A stretch of DNA of 64,000 bases, taken from contig NZ_CP163302.1 in NCBI RefSeq assembly GCF_041022165.1, forward strand, positions 434,001-498,000, given 5' to 3'. This stretch comes from Sinomonas sp. P10A9. GTDB lineage: Bacteria > Actinomycetota > Actinomycetes > Actinomycetales > Micrococcaceae. Made by a program: the position numbers and the translations under genes. The notes under the pieces were generated by a model. That model had not been told where the DNA came from. It did no database searches and saw only the letters and a program-made list of their open reading frames with translations. Each line of letters starts with the position of its first letter. The first letter of the stretch is position 1. Positions 60,634 to 64,000 of the stretch are shown here, piece after piece.

Positions 60634-61974
60634 TTAGGCGGCGACGGGAGCGGTCTTGCGGCTCTTGAGGTCGCGGGCCACGATGACGGCCAGGAAGACC
60701 GCCGAGACGATGGCCGCGCCGCCGAACATGAGGAAGTTCATCGACGGCGGGACGGTCTTCGTGGCGAGCATCAGGCCGGAGAGCTGCGGTGCGAGGACCG
60801 CGCCGATGCGGCCGATGCCGAGTGCCCATCCGAGCGCGGTGCCGCGCAGTTCGCTCGGGTAGTGCGAGGCGATCGCGCCGATCACGAGGGACTGGGTTCC
60901 GTGCGTTCCGACGCCGGCGATCACGAGGGCGGCGTAGATGAACGCCGTGTTCGAGGCAGGCGTCACGAGGAGGGCGATCAGCGCGATTCCGGCGAGGCCC
61001 GCAGCGATGACGGACACCTTGACGGTGCCGAACTTGTCTCCGGCCCACGCGGTGATGATGGACCCCGCGACCGCGCCGAGGTTGAGTGCGATGGTGAAGG
61101 TCAGCGCCGGACCGAGGTTGGCGCCGGAATCGTGCATGATCTTGGGCAGCTGGGTCCCGAGCCCGTACCACGCGAAGAGCGTGAAGAGGGTGGACGCCGC
61201 GAACAGGATCGAGAGCGCTCCGAAGCCACCGCGGAACAGGCCGGCAAAGCCGCCGCGCGGCGTCGTGCGGGCCGCGGACTCGGAACCGGGTGCGGTCGAC
61301 GCCGCGTCCTCGGCCGCCGTCCGGGCCGCACCGAGCGTCTCGGGGAAGAAGGCGAGGCCGAGCGGCACGAAGAGGACGAGAGGGATGATCGCGACGAGGA
61401 ACATCGGCTGCCAGCCGAAGGCCGGGATCACGCCGAGGCCCAGCAGCGCCGCGATGGTGCCGCCGATCGGGACTCCGGACATCATGAGGGTGGCCATCGA
61501 TCCGCGCCACTTCGAGGGGATGAGCTCGGCGGCCAGGGCGTTGGCCGACGGCACGAGTCCGCCGAGTCCGAGGCCCGCGACGAGGCGCAGGAGCCCGAAG
61601 GCGAGGGCACTGGGCGCGAAGGCGCAGAGCACCGTGGCCACCGAGAAGATGATGGTGCACAGGATGATCGCCTTGCGGCGGCCCCACGCATCGGAGAGCC
61701 GGCCGGCGAAGACGGCGCCGAGCATCATGCCCACGAAGGCCATCGAGCCGAGCGTGCCCGCCGAGGCAGCGTTCAGGCCCCAGCCCGTGGACTCGATGAG
61801 GCTGTTCTGGACCGTGCCATAGACGATGAGGTCGTACCCGTCGAACACGACGAGGCCCCAGCAGATGACGACCGCGATGATCGCGGCGCGGCGGCTCTGG
61901 CCCGATTCCGGGCCACGGGTGGCATTGCGGGCGGCTTCATTGCCGGGCGCAGAGGAGGTAACGCTAGAAGTCAT
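60634..61974 (-). CDS. Aromatic acid:H+ symporter-type MFS permease (AAHS)
   Basis: Major facilitator of 446 residues with 12 spans. The first span contains VVFDGYDLIVYGTVQ, the DGYD motif characteristic of the PcaK/BenK aromatic-acid symporter family. The 2-3 loop reads GRLSDAWGRRKAI, and a charged central loop near residue 225 separates the halves. It probably imports a benzoate-like acid. It is divergent from an IclR regulator across only 47 bp, which contains a TTCTG-N5-CAGAA palindrome, so IclR control is likely. Confidence 0.87.
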   Translation of the reverse strand: MTSSVTSSAPGNEAARNATRGPESGQSRRAAIIAVVICWGLVVFDGYDLIVYGTVQNSLIESTGWGLNAASAGTLGSMAFVGMMLGAVFAGRLSDAWGRRKAIILCTIIFSVATVLCAFAPSALAFGLLRLVAGLGLGGLVPSANALAAELIPSKWRGSMATLMMSGVPIGGTIAALLGLGVIPAFGWQPMFLVAIIPLVLFVPLGLAFFPETLGAARTAAEDAASTAPGSESAARTTPRGGFAGLFRGGFGALSILFAASTLFTLFAWYGLGTQLPKIMHDSGANLGPALTFTIALNLGAVAGSIITAWAGDKFGTVKVSVIAAGLAGIALIALLVTPASNTAFIYAALVIAGVGTHGTQSLVIGAIASHYPSELRGTALGWALGIGRIGAVLAPQLSGLMLATKTVPPSMNFLMFGGAAIVSAVFLAVIVARDLKSRKTAPVAA

Positions 61975-62014
61975 ACAGCAAGGATCTGGTGTTGTGGCTC
62001 ACATGACCATAAGA

Positions 62015-62029
62015 TTCTGTTGTGCAGAA
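62015..62029. promoter_or_regulatory. IclR-type operator, copy 1
   Basis: TTCTGTTGTGCAGAA, a perfect inverted repeat TTCTG-N5-CAGAA, in the short divergent MFS/iclR region; it covers the first possible start codon of iclR (GTG 62022). Confidence 0.6.
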
Positions 62030-62831
62030 GTTTCAGATCGTGAAGAAGCCGGCCTACGCGATTGAATCGGTAGACAATGCGCTCCAGCTCATCCTCATGC
62101 TCCAAGAGCGCGACTCGGTGCGCGTCCACGAGGCGGCGGAACGGCTCGGCGTGGCGCAGTCCACCGCGCACCGTCTGCTCGCGACGCTCGTCTACCGGGG
62201 GTTCGCGCTCCAGGACGAGGGCCGCCGGTATACCGCCGGGCCGGCGTTCTCGGACGACTCCCGCCACGGCCGGCTGCAGGACGTCGTGGCCCGAGCTCTC
62301 CCGCACCTCGACGAGCTCACGGCGGCGGTAGGGGAGACGAGCAACCTCGTGACGCGGTTCGGAACGAGTGTGCGCTTCCTCGCGAGTGCCGAGTCCCGCC
62401 AGATCCTGCGGGTGGGAGACCGGACTGGGTCCGTGCTTCCCGCGAGACTGTCCTCGGGCGGCAAGGCCATGCTTGCGACCCTCGACCCTGCAACCCTCCG
62501 CCAGCTGTTCACGGGCCGAGGCGCGCAGATGTCCGGCGAGCAGCTCGGCGAGGAGGCGCTCCGCGCGCTCGAGGCCGAGCTCGCCGCGGTGCGCGAAAGC
62601 GGCGTGGCCATCAACAGGGGCCTCACCGAGCCGGGGCTCGTCGCGATGGGCGCCGCCGTCCCGGCGCCGGGCGGCGGCTCGTCCCACCGCGCGTGGCTGG
62701 GGGTCTCGCTCAGCGTGCCGGACTCGCGGGCAGGGGCGCTCGACGAGCCGGAAACCCGCGAGGCACTCCTGGCGTGCTGCAGCAGCATCGCGGCCTCGCT
62801 CGATGCAGCGGGGCTCACCGAGCCACGCTGA
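62022..62831 (+). CDS. IclR-family regulator
   Basis: IclR-type regulator of 269 residues. The winged HTH reads VRVHEAAERLGVAQSTAHRLLATLVYRG in its central part, followed by the IclR effector domain (LRVGDRTGSVLPARLSSGGKAML, and VAINRGLTEPGLVAMGAAV). Divergent from an aromatic-acid permease and near a ferredoxin-reductase-like gene, it probably controls an aromatic-acid pathway. The first start, GTG 62022, lies inside the operator palindrome; GTG 62040 (giving KKPAYAIESVDNALQL) is an equally plausible start that leaves the operator upstream. Confidence 0.87.
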   Translation: MQKFQIVKKPAYAIESVDNALQLILMLQERDSVRVHEAAERLGVAQSTAHRLLATLVYRGFALQDEGRRYTAGPAFSDDSRHGRLQDVVARALPHLDELTAAVGETSNLVTRFGTSVRFLASAESRQILRVGDRTGSVLPARLSSGGKAMLATLDPATLRQLFTGRGAQMSGEQLGEEALRALEAELAAVRESGVAINRGLTEPGLVAMGAAVPAPGGGSSHRAWLGVSLSVPDSRAGALDEPETREALLACCSSIAASLDAAGLTEPR

Positions 62832-62846
62832 TTCTGCTCTACAGAA
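62832..62846. promoter_or_regulatory. IclR-type operator, copy 2
   Basis: TTCTGCTCTACAGAA, again a perfect TTCTG-N5-CAGAA inverted repeat, starting one base after the iclR stop codon. The flanks also agree with copy 1 (GA before, G after). Confidence 0.45.
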
Positions 62847-62855
62847 GATAAAGGT

Positions 62856-64000
62856 TCAGCGCGCGAGCTTCCGCGGATCGACCGTCGGGTCGGCGAGGCG
62901 CTCGGGGTCCGGGATGATCCCCCGGTCGATGATGCGGCGCGCGGCCCGGACGACGAGCGGCTGGTCAACGGCCGCGCACCCGAGCAGGCGACCGTCCTCG
63001 GCGAGGAGGAAGGCTGCTGCAGGGACCCCCGTGACCGTCCCGTCCTCCGTGCGGAGGACGACGCGCGCGCCCGGCTCCTGACGTGCATCCATCGTGCCGA
63101 CCGCCTCAGCGTGCACGCCGTAGCGGTCCGACCAGAACCACGGCGCTCCGAACTCCGCCGGCGCCTGGCCGAGCAGGCCCGCCGCCGCGGCCTGGCCCGA
63201 ACGCACGGCGGCTTCCCAGTGCTTTGCTCGCCGCGCTGCGCCCCCGCGCACGACGTCGTCCGGTCGCCGCGTGCGGGTCGCGTCGCCGGCGGCGAAGATC
63301 GCCGGGCGGGATGTGGAGCCGTCGGAGCCGACGAGGATCCCGTCGTCCACGTCGAGGCCTGCGGCCTCGGCGACGTCGGTGTCCGGGGTGATCCCGATGC
63401 CGGCCACGACGATGTCGGCGGGAACGGAGCGGCCATCGGCGAGCCGCACGAGGTGCGGGGCGGCGTCGTGCGTCCCGTCCTCGATCGCCGCCGGCAGGCC
63501 GGTGACCGTGCGGACGCCGTGCTCTGCGTGCATCGCGTGCAGTCTGCGCGCGAGGTGCTCGCCCATCGCGGGGCCGAGGGGGAGGTCGATCGGGTCGATG
63601 AGAGTCACGTTGCCGCCCAGCGACGCGGCGGCGGAGGCCACCTCGGCGCCGATGAGCCCCGCGCCCACGATCACGATCCGCGCGCCCGGGACGAGCACGC
63701 GGCGCAGGGCATCGGCGTCGGCGCGGGACCGGAGGGTTAGCGCGTGCTGACCGCCGGGGATTGCGAGGCGCCGCGGGAGGCCGCCCGTCGCGAGAAGGAT
63801 GCGGTCGGCGGCGAGGACCCGCCCGTCGTCGAGCGTCACCGACGGGTTCTGGCCGGAGGCGTCCAGGGCGGTTGCACGCGAGGCGACCACCGCGACGTCG
63901 TGCTCGCCGTACCAGCGCGCCGGCGCGAAGAGGATCTTCGCAGAGTCCTCGGTGCCCAGGAGGTAGCCCTTGCTCAGGGGCGGTCGGTCGTAGGGCAGGC
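62856..64000 (-). CDS. FAD-dependent ferredoxin reductase-type oxidoreductase (partial)
   Basis: Pyridine-nucleotide-disulphide-oxidoreductase-like protein; the window holds the last 381 codons and the N terminus lies beyond 64000. Visible are YDRPPLSKGYL at the window edge, LLATGGLPRRL, the NAD-binding loop IVIVGAGLIGAEVASAAASLGG, VVAGIGITPDTD, IFAAGDATRT (FAD) and a C-terminal reductase domain. This is the layout of the reductase component of Rieske-type ring-hydroxylating dioxygenases or P450 systems. Next to an aromatic-acid permease and IclR, a dioxygenase partner may lie just outside the window. Confidence 0.87.
   Translation of the reverse strand, partial: LPYDRPPLSKGYLLGTEDSAKILFAPARWYGEHDVAVVASRATALDASGQNPSVTLDDGRVLAADRILLATGGLPRRLAIPGGQHALTLRSRADADALRRVLVPGARIVIVGAGLIGAEVASAAASLGGNVTLIDPIDLPLGPAMGEHLARRLHAMHAEHGVRTVTGLPAAIEDGTHDAAPHLVRLADGRSVPADIVVAGIGITPDTDVAEAAGLDVDDGILVGSDGSTSRPAIFAAGDATRTRRPDDVVRGGAARRAKHWEAAVRSGQAAAAGLLGQAPAEFGAPWFWSDRYGVHAEAVGTMDARQEPGARVVLRTEDGTVTGVPAAAFLLAEDGRLLGCAAVDQPLVVRAARRIIDRGIIPDPERLADPTVDPRKLAR

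Overview
This is a 64 kb chromosomal stretch from a high-GC actinobacterium. Start codons are often GTG, genes overlap as GTGA/ATGA, codon third positions are G/C-rich, and actinobacterial families occur (DUF3151 after fbaA, a DUF222 HNH protein, sugar ABC operons without an ATPase). I would guess Micrococcaceae (Arthrobacter/Sinomonas-like), by inference only. Backbone genes (pyrE, a TrmH methyltransferase, terC, fbaA-DUF3151) alternate with catabolic islands. I see no insertion sequence, integrase, tRNA, rRNA or CRISPR array, and no gene-free stretch over 300 bp.

1-13.8 kb is a complete-looking glucuronide locus. A divergent LacI repressor faces a sugar ABC transporter (binding protein plus two permeases), a sugar isomerase/epimerase, uxaC and uxuB. 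Next come manD with a gluconokinase-like gene, then uidA (beta-glucuronidase) and a GPH-family glucuronide symporter. Each of the three transcription units begins with the same element: a GGCAATCGMTTGCC palindrome with an extra GGCAA exactly 10 bp upstream, and the right half of the palindrome doubles as the -35 box.

13.9-32 kb is mixed: a cpdA-like phosphodiesterase, an orphan Stealth phosphotransferase, pyrE, a Tat-type hydrolase, a fused FAD/Fe-S D-2-hydroxyacid dehydrogenase with a GntR regulator, an SDR, a HAD-IIA phosphatase, a Mop-domain regulator with modABC (modB begins with a 21-bp minisatellite), an MFS permease, a TrmH enzyme and a haloacid-dehalogenase-like protein.

30.4-46.8 kb is an acyl-CoA catabolic island. 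A leftward operon (MaoC, acyl-CoA dehydrogenase, old yellow enzyme, SDR, metallo-hydrolase) diverges from a rightward series (carboxyltransferase, EthD protein, TetR, acyl-CoA synthetase, FAH protein, biotin carboxylase, CitE-like lyase, second MaoC, NTF2-like protein, second TetR), followed by a cupin and an MHS permease. Five copies of an imperfect palindrome CGARCR-N2-YGYTCG sit at its promoters. The dehydrogenase active site looks isovaleryl-CoA-type, so a branched-chain (leucine- or isoprenoid-like) substrate is the best guess.

46.9-64 kb holds an FMN-dependent hydroxyacid oxidase operon, terC behind a likely yybP-ykoY manganese riboswitch, a secreted S53 peptidase, a ribokinase-like gene running into a 30-bp tandem array, an HNH protein, fbaA-DUF3151, a gluconate operon (GntR, gntK, gntP), and an aromatic-acid-type MFS permease divergent from an IclR regulator, ending in a ferredoxin-reductase-type gene cut by the window edge. 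Many intergenic hairpins share a GCGCACGACGGCG arm.
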